Shown piece by piece: positions 1-5,482 of a stretch of 5,482 nt of DNA. The notes under the pieces were generated by a model. It made no database searches. It had not been told where the DNA came from and was given only the letters and a program-made list of their open reading frames with translations. How positions within the stretch are numbered: the stretch's first letter is position 1; each line of letters starts with the position of its first letter. This DNA comes from Candidatus Segetimicrobium genomatis (GTDB taxonomy: Bacteria > Sysuimicrobiota > Sysuimicrobiia > Sysuimicrobiales > Segetimicrobiaceae). Location: positions 1,155 through 6,636 of the forward strand of contig VBAN01000437.1 of the NCBI GenBank assembly GCA_005882445.1, written 5' to 3'. A program made the position numbers and the translations under genes.

Positions 1-350
1 ACCTGATCGCTCGACAGCGCCTTGGTCGGGAACAGGTACAGCGCCCGCGTGCCGTCCTGTTTGAGGATGGCGTCCAGGATGGGCAGGTTATAGCAGAGGG
101 TTCTCCCCGAGGCCGTCGGAGTCACCACGACGACATCCCCGCCCCGGATCACCTCATGGTAGGCCTGGGCCTGGTGCGAATAGAGCCGGCTGATCCCCCG
201 CCCCATCAGGGCGGCCTCCAGTCGGGGATGGAGCCCGGGAGGAAGCTCCGCAAAGGTGGCCGGGACCGCCGGGAAGGCCCGCCACGCCGTGAACTGCGGC
301 GCGAACCGAGGGCGGGTCTGCAGCGCCTCCAGGATCTGCTCGAGGGTCAT
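1..350 (-). CDS. DEAD/DEAH-box helicase, YprA/MrfA-like, N-terminal part (runs off window edge)
   Basis: The first 116 codons of a superfamily 2 helicase are present; the 3' part lies beyond position 1. Visible motifs in order are a Q-motif-like LYSHQAQAY near residues 56-64, a Walker A/motif I region VVVVTPTASGRT at residues 73-84, the family-typical LCYNLPIL at 85-92, and motif Ia LYLFPTKALSSDQ at 104-116. This combination is characteristic of the YprA/MrfA (DUF1998-type) helicases. Bacillus MrfA acts in repair of mitomycin-type DNA damage, so ATP-driven DNA unwinding in repair is the likely role. The ATG at 348-350 is preceded by GGAGG (354-358) at a short 3-nt spacing. A LexA-type box lies 27 nt upstream, which fits a repair gene. 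Oddity: the Walker A lysine is Arg83 (codon AGA, positions 102-104), one base from Lys; this would be expected to cripple ATP hydrolysis if real. The helicase assignment is firm; the exact subfamily is an inference from the N-terminus only. Confidence 0.88.
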   Translation of the reverse strand, partial: MTLEQILEALQTRPRFAPQFTAWRAFPAVPATFAELPPGLHPRLEAALMGRGISRLYSHQAQAYHEVIRGGDVVVVTPTASGRTLCYNLPILDAILKQDGTRALYLFPTKALSSDQ

Positions 351-353
351 ACG

Positions 354-358
354 CCTCC
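354..358 (-). promoter_or_regulatory. Ribosome binding site of the helicase gene
   Basis: GGAGG on the minus strand ends 3 nt before the ATG at 350. The spacing is shorter than usual, but no other start codon is close by in frame, so it supports this start. Confidence 0.6.
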
Positions 359-377
359 AGGGGTGTGTTCAGGCCTG

Positions 378-391
378 CAAACGTATGTTCG
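378..391 (-). promoter_or_regulatory. LexA-type SOS box upstream of the helicase
   Basis: The minus strand reads CGAACATACGTTTG. It fits the Gram-positive DinR/LexA pattern CGAAC-N4-GTTYG: both half-sites are present, spaced by four bases with the preferred purine/pyrimidine pattern (ATAC), and the only departure from perfect dyad symmetry is one T in GTTTG. It lies 27 nt upstream of the helicase start codon, where a repressor could block transcription. A -35-like CTGACA (393-398) abuts its upstream side, but I find no convincing -10 at the right distance. The assignment rests on motif match, position and the DNA-repair nature of the downstream gene. Confidence 0.6.
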
Positions 392-467
392 ATGTCAGGG
401 GACGGCATTCCTGCCCTGTGATGACTGGGTGGGCATCAGGGATCTGGGGTCAGGGACGAGAGTTCAG

Positions 468-498
468 AGCCGGAAGCAGGATCCTGGGACGGCCGGCT
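468..498 (-). terminator. Possible weak transcription terminator or hairpin after the 143-aa gene
   Basis: Inverted repeat AGCCGG (468-473) and CCGGCT (493-498) enclose a 10-bp perfect palindrome, CAGGATCCTG (477-486). It starts about 25 nt past the stop codon of the 143-aa gene, where the three-gene unit should end. There is no T-run on the minus strand after it, so an intrinsic terminator is not established; it could act with Rho or be chance in GC-rich DNA. The rest of the gap 351-523 shows three TCAGGG(G)A words (395-402, 436-442, 450-456) and nothing else I can interpret. Confidence 0.3.
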
Positions 499-523
499 TT
501 CCGTTACGCGCTGTCCTCACGCA

Positions 524-955
524 TTAGTTCTTCTTGACCACCGCGGGCTCAACCACGGTGCCATCCAGCAGCACTCTCGTTGCCAGACTCAAGTCCATCG
601 TGGGTGCTCCGTCTTTCACGTTGAGGAAGGCGAGGGCAAAATACCACTTGTCCGCCAGATCTCTTAAGACAACTTTTATCAAGCTGATGTTCCAGAGTGG
701 GAGAGACTCTGCCCCGGGGCGCTGCGTTCGCAAGTAGGCGCGGGATAACTCGACGGCTCTGGTGAAGCTCAACGGAAGCCTGGCAAAATCGCCCTGCCAC
801 GAGGGCGTGGATTCCATCCGTTGGTACGGTACCACCCATTGAAAACTTATTCCGCTGCTGTTTGAATACGTGCCGAGCCAAATATCTTGGTGACCCGTCT
901 GCACGAGAGAGAGACTTGTCGACAGGAGAAACGCGGCCGCCGTCAATCCGAGCAT
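524..955 (-). CDS. Small exported protein of unknown function (143 aa)
   Basis: I do not recognise this protein. Residues 1-19 (MLGLTAAAFLLSTSLSLVQ) form a hydrophobic stretch that looks like a signal peptide, although the start lacks the usual positive charge and there is no clear A-x-A cleavage site or lipobox cysteine. The remainder suggests an alpha/beta domain: a helix (about 66-77) followed by strands around LWNISLIKVVL, WYFALAFLNV and TRVLLDGTVVEP, a pattern vaguely like PepSY- or NTF2-type small domains, which I cannot confirm. It starts 4 nt after the stop of the PLP-enzyme gene, with only a weak AGGTG ten bases upstream, so translation probably depends on coupling. No in-frame start codon lies just upstream. 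G+C over 541-900 is 202/360 (56%), well below its neighbours, suggesting a younger or differently constrained gene. The close spacing suggests co-expression with the upstream enzymes. Confidence 0.7.
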   Translation of the reverse strand: MLGLTAAAFLLSTSLSLVQTGHQDIWLGTYSNSSGISFQWVVPYQRMESTPSWQGDFARLPLSFTRAVELSRAYLRTQRPGAESLPLWNISLIKVVLRDLADKWYFALAFLNVKDGAPTMDLSLATRVLLDGTVVEPAVVKKN

Positions 956-959
956 GGGC

Positions 960-2087
960 TTACTGCACCTGTGCGCGCGCGGCCACGGCCCAGGTATCCA
1001 CCACCCGGCCCTGCCGTGTGCAGACGAGACGCTCGGCCAGGTTGACGGTCGGACAGACGTGGGCGGGGATCACCTCGACGAGGTCCCCCACCCGCAGGCG
1101 CCGCGCGTCGTCGGTGAGCTGGACCCGGCCGTGCTCCTCCCAGAGCCGGTCGATCTGGCAGTCGGGATAGTTGCGGATCACGCCGTGGCTGTCGCCGCGG
1201 CTGCTGTACGGTCCTCGCTCCGCCGTGAGCGCCTTGCTCCCGGCATCCAGCACCGCGACATCGCGGGACGGACGGCTGATCACCCGAGCGAGGACGGCCA
1301 GCGCGCACTCGTCAGGGGTGGCGGATCCCCAGCGGACCTGCATCGCGTCGTTGAAGACATAGGTGCCGGGGCGAATCTCCGTGACCCCCGAGACCCGCCC
1401 GGCGCTGCGTCCTGTTGGGGTCGAACCGACGCTGATCTCTTCGATCTCGATCCCCGCGCGCCGCAGCCGGTCCGCCTCCGTTACCATGACCTCGCCTTCC
1501 TCGCGACCGGCCGCCTCGAGATCCGGCCGGTAGCCTCGGTAGGTGAAGATGCCGGCGATCCGGAGCCCCTTCATCCGGGCCAGCGACTGGGCCAGCGCCG
1601 CCAGCTCCTGCCCGGGGCGGACCCCGCACCTCCCAAGCCCGCTGTCCACCTCGAGGAGGACATCCAGCGTCATCCCGGCGGCCTGCGCCGCGCGCGCCAG
1701 CGGTTCCGCCCCCTCGGCGGAGTCCACACCTACCCGAACGCGAACCTGTCTGGCCAGCGCGGTCAGCCGGGGGAGCTTGGGGCTGCCGATCACTTCGTAG
1801 GCGAGAAAGATATCGCCCACGCCCGCTTGGGCCATCACCTCCGCCTCGCCGATCTTGGCCAGCGTGAGGCCGACGGCACCCGCCTCGATCTGCCGCCGGG
1901 CGATCTCGACACACTTGTGCGTCTTCCCGTGGGGCCGGAGCTTGACCCCGGCTTCTCGCGCGAACGCCGCCCACCGGGCGATGTTGGCGTCCAGGCGGTC
2001 GAGGTCCACGATCAGGACCGGGGTATCGAGCGCGTCGATCGCCTGCGGGGTCACCGCCCGCTGCTGAGGTTCGAGCATCCGAGACAT
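960..2087 (-). CDS. PLP-dependent fold III enzyme, D-serine dehydratase/D-threonine aldolase (DSD1) family
   Basis: This is a 375-aa cytoplasmic enzyme with an alanine-racemase-type PLP barrel followed by the small C-terminal metal-binding domain of the DSD1 family. Signature stretches are DTPVLIVDLDRLDANI (21-36), the PLP-lysine motif RPHGKTHK (51-58, Lys55 expected to form the Schiff base), the phosphate-binding SVGSTPT region, EIRPGTYVFND, DAGSKALTAERG, and PAHVCPT near the end. In this last motif His343 and Cys345 form the His-x-Cys zinc pair of eukaryotic-type D-serine dehydratases, whereas characterised D-threonine aldolases use His-x-Asp. Beta-elimination of a D-hydroxy amino acid to a keto acid and ammonia is therefore the better guess; the substrate is unknown. 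ATG at 2085-2087 shares its A with the TGA of the upstream gene, and GGGGAGG (2094-2100) sits 6 nt away, indicating translational coupling. Met4 is a less likely alternative start. Confidence 0.9.
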   Translation of the reverse strand: MSRMLEPQQRAVTPQAIDALDTPVLIVDLDRLDANIARWAAFAREAGVKLRPHGKTHKCVEIARRQIEAGAVGLTLAKIGEAEVMAQAGVGDIFLAYEVIGSPKLPRLTALARQVRVRVGVDSAEGAEPLARAAQAAGMTLDVLLEVDSGLGRCGVRPGQELAALAQSLARMKGLRIAGIFTYRGYRPDLEAAGREEGEVMVTEADRLRRAGIEIEEISVGSTPTGRSAGRVSGVTEIRPGTYVFNDAMQVRWGSATPDECALAVLARVISRPSRDVAVLDAGSKALTAERGPYSSRGDSHGVIRNYPDCQIDRLWEEHGRVQLTDDARRLRVGDLVEVIPAHVCPTVNLAERLVCTRQGRVVDTWAVAARAQVQ

Positions 2088-4411
2088 CAGCGTCCTCCCC
2101 GGACGGCCGTGATGGAATCCTTGCGGAGCACCGACGCGATCCGCTCGGGCCGGAGCGGCATGTCCAGGTGGCGCACCCCGAGGTGGCTCAGGGCGTCCAC
2201 GACCGCGTTGACCACCGCGGGTGTCGAGCCGATCGTGGCGGCCTCCCCGATCCCCTTGGCCCCGAGCGGGTTACGGGGCGTGGGGGTCACCGAGGTCCCA
2301 CGCTCCATCCGCGGGAGGAAATGGGCGGAGGGGATGCCGTACTCTGCGAGCGTCCCCGTGATGAGCTGCCCCTGATCATCGTACTTGACCGCCTCCAGCA
2401 GGGCCTGGCTCGCGCCCTGGGCGATGCCCCCGTGGACCTGGCCGTCCACGAGCAGCGGGTTGATCACCCGCCCGCAATCGTCCACCGCCACGTACCGGAC
2501 GATCCGGACCTGGCCCGTCTCGGGATCGATCTCGACCACGGAGAGGTGACTCCCGAAGGGAAACGTCGTCCCTTCGGATTTGAAGCGGCTGGTGGCCTCG
2601 AGCCCGGGCGCCTGGTCCTTCGGGACGTGCTTGGCGTCGTAGGCGGCCTCGGCCACCTCCGCGATCGACACCGACCGGCCCGGCGCGCCCCGCACCGAGA
2701 CCCGGGCGTCCGCCAGGGCCAGATCCGCCGGCGCGGCCTCGAGCAGATTCGCCGCGATCCTGAGGATCTGCTTGCGCACTTCCTGGGATGCCAGGTAGAC
2801 CGCCGATCCGCCGAGCGACATGCTGCGGCTCCAGCTGGTGCCGCCGCCGTATTGGACCAGCAGGGTGTCCCCGAACACCACGGAGATCTGCTCGATCGGG
2901 ATCGTCAGGGCGTCCGCGACGATCTGCGCAAACCCGGTCGCGTCGCCCTGCCCGTGGGGGGAGGTTCCCGTGACCACCGTCGCCGAGGCGTCCTTGTTCA
3001 CGCGCACGGTTCCGAGTTCCCAGGGACCGAAGCCGCAGATCTCGACGTAGCTCGCCAGACCGACGCCGATGATCTTCCCATTCCGCCGCTGCGCCGCCTG
3101 CTCCGTCCGCAGCGCCGTGTAGTCGGCGATCCGCAGTACCTCGTCGAGGGGCTTGGCGTAATCGCCCGAATCGTACATCGCGCCGCTTGCCGCTTTGTAC
3201 GGGAACCGGGACGACGGGATGAAGTTCCGCCGGCGCACCTCGGCCGGATCGACCCCCGCCTCGTCGGCCACCAGGTCCATGACCCGCTCCAGGTAGTAGG
3301 AGGCCTCCGGCCGGCCGGCCCCCCGGTAGGCGCCGGTGGGGCAGGTGTTCGTGTAGAGCGCGGTGAGATCGCAGCGGAGCGCCGGAATCTCGTACGGCCC
3401 CTGGATCATCAGCGGCGTCAGGGTTGGGACGATCGCGGTCGTGTAGATGAGGGACGCGCCGAGGTCCGCCAGGACGCGGCTGCGCATCCCTCGGATGCGC
3501 CCGTCCCGTTCGGCCGCCACCTCGACCTCGACCACCTGGCCGCGGCCGTGGGTGGTCGTCTGAAGGTTTTCCTGGCGCGTCTCCACCCACTTCACCGGCC
3601 GCCGCAGCCGGCGGGCCAGGTAGGTCACGAGCACGTCTTCGGGATACGTGTTCAGCTTGGCGCCAAACCCGCCCCCGACATCCGGGGTCACGACCCGGAT
3701 CCGCCTCGCGTCGAGCCCCAGCACCTGGCTGAGCCCGTCGCGGATCGAGTGGGCCTCCTGGGTGGACGTCCAGACCGTCACCAGCCCCTGCCCGAGGCTT
3801 CCATCGTACATGGCCATGGTGCCGCGGGGCTCCAGGGAGACCGGCGCGACCCGCTGGTTCTCCATCCGCTGGCGCACCACCACGGGGGCGCTTCGGAAGG
3901 CGGCGTCGAGATCCCCCCGCTCGACCGTGCTCGTGTAGGCGACGTTGGTGTCCCAGCCGGCGTGCGTAAACGGCGCGCCGCGCGCCGCCCGCTCCAAATC
4001 CACCACGGCCGGGAGCGGATCGTACTCGACCTCCACGAGGTCGGCGGCATCCCGGGCGGCGTACAGATCCTCCGCCACGACGACGGCGACGCATTCGCCC
4101 ACGTAGCAGACTTCCTGGGCGGCAAGGGGGAAGTGGTCCGCGCCGCGCATCCCTTTGACGGGGATGGCCGGCAGCGGCCGCTGGATCTCCTGGACGTCCC
4201 CGGCCGCGACCGCGGCCACAACCCCGGGATGGGCTCGGGCGCGGCGAAGGTCGACCTTGCGGATCTTGGCATGCCCGTGGGGGCTTCGGATGAAGACCGC
4301 ATGCAGCAGCCCGCCGAGCGCGAGGTCGTCGAGGAAGGCCCCTTCTCCCCGGATCAACTTGGGGTCCTCGATCCGCTTTATCCGCGCCCCGACGTACTGC
4401 GAGACCGCCAT
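2087..4411 (-). CDS. Molybdenum hydroxylase large subunit, CoxL-like form II (xanthine dehydrogenase family)
   Basis: This 774-aa protein is the molybdopterin-binding catalytic subunit of the xanthine dehydrogenase/CO dehydrogenase family. The a/b hammerhead domain covers about residues 18-130, and the Mo-cofactor domains follow from about 140 to the end. Cofactor motifs are intact: TQEAH with Gln218, GGGFGAK (246-252), SPHGQG (484-489), GTSWSRS (524-530), the DCGRVINP/GQVHGGIAQG region (645-666) and GAKGIGE with the catalytic Glu723. The active-site loop is AYRGAGR (361-367), the form II type, not the AYxCSFR of true aerobic CO dehydrogenase, so an aldehyde or N-heterocycle is a more likely substrate than CO. 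Length is normal. I place the start at the ATG 4409-4411, with GGTGGGA (4417-4423) 5 nt upstream; a GTG at 4486 would add 25 unconserved residues without a ribosome site. The iron-sulfur and FAD subunits are not adjacent. The stop overlaps the PLP-enzyme start. Confidence 0.95.
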   Translation of the reverse strand: MAVSQYVGARIKRIEDPKLIRGEGAFLDDLALGGLLHAVFIRSPHGHAKIRKVDLRRARAHPGVVAAVAAGDVQEIQRPLPAIPVKGMRGADHFPLAAQEVCYVGECVAVVVAEDLYAARDAADLVEVEYDPLPAVVDLERAARGAPFTHAGWDTNVAYTSTVERGDLDAAFRSAPVVVRQRMENQRVAPVSLEPRGTMAMYDGSLGQGLVTVWTSTQEAHSIRDGLSQVLGLDARRIRVVTPDVGGGFGAKLNTYPEDVLVTYLARRLRRPVKWVETRQENLQTTTHGRGQVVEVEVAAERDGRIRGMRSRVLADLGASLIYTTAIVPTLTPLMIQGPYEIPALRCDLTALYTNTCPTGAYRGAGRPEASYYLERVMDLVADEAGVDPAEVRRRNFIPSSRFPYKAASGAMYDSGDYAKPLDEVLRIADYTALRTEQAAQRRNGKIIGVGLASYVEICGFGPWELGTVRVNKDASATVVTGTSPHGQGDATGFAQIVADALTIPIEQISVVFGDTLLVQYGGGTSWSRSMSLGGSAVYLASQEVRKQILRIAANLLEAAPADLALADARVSVRGAPGRSVSIAEVAEAAYDAKHVPKDQAPGLEATSRFKSEGTTFPFGSHLSVVEIDPETGQVRIVRYVAVDDCGRVINPLLVDGQVHGGIAQGASQALLEAVKYDDQGQLITGTLAEYGIPSAHFLPRMERGTSVTPTPRNPLGAKGIGEAATIGSTPAVVNAVVDALSHLGVRHLDMPLRPERIASVLRKDSITAVRGGR
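2094..2100 (-). promoter_or_regulatory. Ribosome binding site inside the CoxL-like gene driving the PLP enzyme
   Basis: GGGGAGG on the minus strand lies within the last codons of the CoxL-like gene (encoding the terminal Gly-Gly-Arg region) and is 6 nt from the ATG at 2087. With the TGATG stop/start overlap it marks the two genes as translationally coupled and fixes the start of the PLP enzyme. Confidence 0.8.
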
Positions 4412-4574
4412 AGGAATCCCACCGCCCTGTGGAAGATGTCGATGCAGACGTGTTCGACCGGCGGCGCGGCCCCCCCTGCCGTTCACCGGGGGGATGGAGG
4501 TCTTGATCGCTGCTGCGGGTGGGTGGCGGCCGGTGCCTGATCCGGCGCGGGAGGGCCGGCGAGCGAGCCGGTGT
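4412..4574 (-). promoter_or_regulatory. Leader of the CoxL-like gene with C6/G6 hairpin
   Basis: The 163-bp gap between the kinase stop and the CoxL-like start holds no supported gene. CCCCCC (within a 7-C run, 4470-4476) and GGGGGG (4488-4493) can pair across an 11-nt loop, about 60-80 nt upstream of the CoxL-like start. Closer to the kinase stop, GCCGG/CCGGC words (about 4543-4570) offer competing small stems. No T-run follows any of them on the minus strand, and I find no clear -35/-10 pair. The hairpin may separate or modulate kinase and CoxL-like expression, but this is only inference from structure and position. Confidence 0.3.
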
Positions 4575-5339
4575 CTACGCTTCCCCGCTCGCCTGCGGCT
4601 GGCCGGAGGGGATCCAGGCCTTCACGGTGGTCCCGCCGCCCTGGGGGGAGCGCACGTGGAACCAGCCACCGAGCTCGCTGATCCTGGAGCGGAGCAGGCG
4701 GAGGCCCAGTTTCGTGCCGCTCGGCGTGTCGGCGCCGGTCGACGGCCGGAGCCCGGATCCGTCATCGCGCAGGGTCAGCATGACCCCCCCTTTGCGCGGG
4801 GCGACGTCAACCGACATTTGCTGCGCCCCCCCATGCTTCCAGGCGTTGACGATGCCCTCGCCGATGACCTGTTCGGCGACATCGAGCGCCTCGGGGGAAA
4901 ATCCCGACGGGTCGTCCGATGCGCCGTCGGGCACGTTGAGGTGCACGCGCATGCCGGTCATCTCGCTCCAGCGCGCGGCGGCCCGTTGAAGGCGCGTCGA
5001 CAGCGGATCATCCCCGACAGCCCCGCTGCCTGTGCGCAGCAGATCCCGCATCGAGGCGATCACCTCCCGGATCAGCAGGATCGCCTCGTCGAGGGCCTCC
5101 GACGCCTCCGGATCGTTGATGAACCGGCGGAGCGCCTGCAGGCGGATATTGGCCGCCGTGGCAATCCGCAGCGGACCATCGTGAAGCACTTCCGCCAGCC
5201 GCCGGCGGTCCGCGGCGGTGACTCTACCGCGGGGACCGGCCGAATCGCCGTCCGCGGGCTTGGCGGCCGGGGACGACCCGGCCTTGGCGCGGCCCTTCGG
5301 CGCGCGTTTGGTGGGACTCTTACTGCGGGCCAGGCCCAT
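4575..5339 (-). CDS. Cytoplasmic sensor-less histidine kinase, HisKA_3 (NarL/DegS-like) class
   Basis: This is a 254-aa histidine kinase with no membrane segment and no recognisable sensor domain. Residues 1-40 are a basic, Lys/Ala/Pro-rich low-complexity tail. The dimerisation/phosphotransfer helix carries the H-box LAEVLHDGPLRIA (48-60) with His53 as the expected phospho-acceptor; HDGPL is the HisKA_3 form. A HATPase_c domain follows: N-box GEGIVNAWKHGGA (160-172, Asn165), G1 box RDDGSGL (191-197), and a G2-like GTKLGLRLLRSRISELGG (208-225). All key residues for autophosphorylation are present. Such kinases normally phosphorylate LuxR-type response regulators; none is seen in the window. 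It must sense through another protein or an unrecognised input. The ATG at 5337-5339 has GGGGGA (5346-5351) 6 nt upstream. It lies on the same strand as, and 163 bp from, the CoxL-like gene, so control of that gene is possible but unproven. Confidence 0.88.
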   Translation of the reverse strand: MGLARSKSPTKRAPKGRAKAGSSPAAKPADGDSAGPRGRVTAADRRRLAEVLHDGPLRIATAANIRLQALRRFINDPEASEALDEAILLIREVIASMRDLLRTGSGAVGDDPLSTRLQRAAARWSEMTGMRVHLNVPDGASDDPSGFSPEALDVAEQVIGEGIVNAWKHGGAQQMSVDVAPRKGGVMLTLRDDGSGLRPSTGADTPSGTKLGLRLLRSRISELGGWFHVRSPQGGGTTVKAWIPSGQPQASGEA

Positions 5340-5482
5340 CGTTCGTCCCCCGGAGGAGTAGTTCGTTCGGAGTAATCAGTTCGATGACCGTGCGGTTCAG
5401 GACGCCGGACCTCCGGCGGGCTGCGGTTCGTTCCGTCCTCGTCACCACCCGTGATACCCCTTCGACGTCTGTCGTGTGACCG
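5340..5482 (-). promoter_or_regulatory. Upstream region of the histidine kinase gene
   Basis: This 143-bp stretch to the window edge contains the kinase ribosome site GGGGGA (5346-5351), a perfect dyad CGCCGGA-CC-TCCGGCG (5403-5418), and two TTCGTTC words on the plus strand (5362-5368, 5427-5433). One minus-strand frame stays open from the edge to a TAA at 5320-5322, overlapping the kinase start, so the end of another gene could lie here; its translation shows nothing I recognise. No clear sigma-70 promoter is visible. Confidence 0.3.
5403..5418. promoter_or_regulatory. Perfect 7-bp inverted repeat, operator-like or hairpin
   Basis: CGCCGGA (5403-5409) and TCCGGCG (5412-5418) are exact inverted copies with a 2-bp centre. 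The symmetry and its place 64 bp upstream of the kinase start are compatible with a dimeric regulator site. The 2-nt centre is too tight for a full hairpin loop, and no T-run follows on either strand, so a terminator is less likely. Confidence 0.3.

Noticed and set aside
1..350. Treating the helicase as a pseudogene because of the Walker A change
   Set aside because: The reading frame is intact through the window and a single substitution is not enough to call it broken, so it is kept as a coding gene.
395..456. Three TCAGGG(G)A words in the gap before the helicase
   Set aside because: Irregular spacing and short length give no support for an iteron or regulator array.
954..2375. A 473-codon plus-strand open frame antisense to the PLP-enzyme gene
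   Set aside because: Same reason: low-complexity composition, no recognisable domain, and it spans two real minus-strand genes.
4412..4486. N-terminal extension of the CoxL-like protein from a GTG at 4486
   Set aside because: The extra 25 residues are unlike the family, the GTG has no ribosome site, and the ATG at 4411 begins exactly where family homology starts and has one.
2168..4540. A 790-codon plus-strand open frame antisense to the CoxL-like gene
   Set aside because: Its translation is Arg/Asp/Gly/Pro-rich with no family motifs, while the minus strand encodes a complete, well-conserved enzyme. It is a by-product of high-GC codon bias.
4155..5375. A 406-codon plus-strand open frame across the kinase and the gap
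   Set aside because: It crosses several real minus-strand features and its translation shows no protein family features.
5320..5481. Minus-strand open frame from the window edge to a TAA inside the kinase gene, possibly the end of an upstream gene
   Set aside because: About 53 codons without a recognisable motif, and another frame is also open here; open frames of this size are expected by chance at this G+C.

Overview
The window is GC-rich bacterial DNA, roughly 65-70% G+C in the coding parts I counted by hand. Every gene I can support lies on the minus strand. The gene types and a Gram-positive-style LexA box suggest a high-GC, probably soil or subsurface bacterium with Terrabacteria-like SOS control (Actinobacteria, Chloroflexota or an uncultured relative). 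The lineage is a guess; nothing here fixes it.

In order of transcription (right to left): a 143-bp leader (5340-5482) holds a short perfect dyad. It precedes a 254-aa cytoplasmic histidine kinase of the NarL/DegS-like HisKA_3 class with no sensor domain (4575-5339). A 163-bp gap follows, with a C6/G6 hairpin. Next is a 774-aa CoxL-type molybdenum hydroxylase large subunit with the form II active-site loop AYRGAGR (2087-4411). It overlaps by one base (TGATG) a 375-aa PLP enzyme of the DSD1/D-threonine aldolase fold III family, which carries the His-x-Cys metal pair of D-serine dehydratases (960-2087). Four bases further on starts a 143-aa protein with a probable signal peptide and visibly lower G+C (524-955). 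A 173-bp gap holds a possible weak terminator and a LexA-type SOS box. The window ends in the N-terminal third or less of a DEAD/DEAH-box helicase of the YprA/MrfA type (1-350, runs off the edge).

The CoxL-like gene, the PLP enzyme and the small exported protein look like one co-translated unit. No iron-sulfur (CoxS) or FAD (CoxM) subunit is encoded beside the large subunit within the window, so its partners must be elsewhere or absent. The kinase is upstream on the same strand, but no response regulator is visible. The helicase looks like a separate DNA-repair transcription unit under SOS control. Its Walker A motif reads TASGRT instead of TASGKT, which is either a sequence error or a real loss of the catalytic lysine. 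I see no RNA genes, CRISPR arrays, insertion sequences or plus-strand genes.
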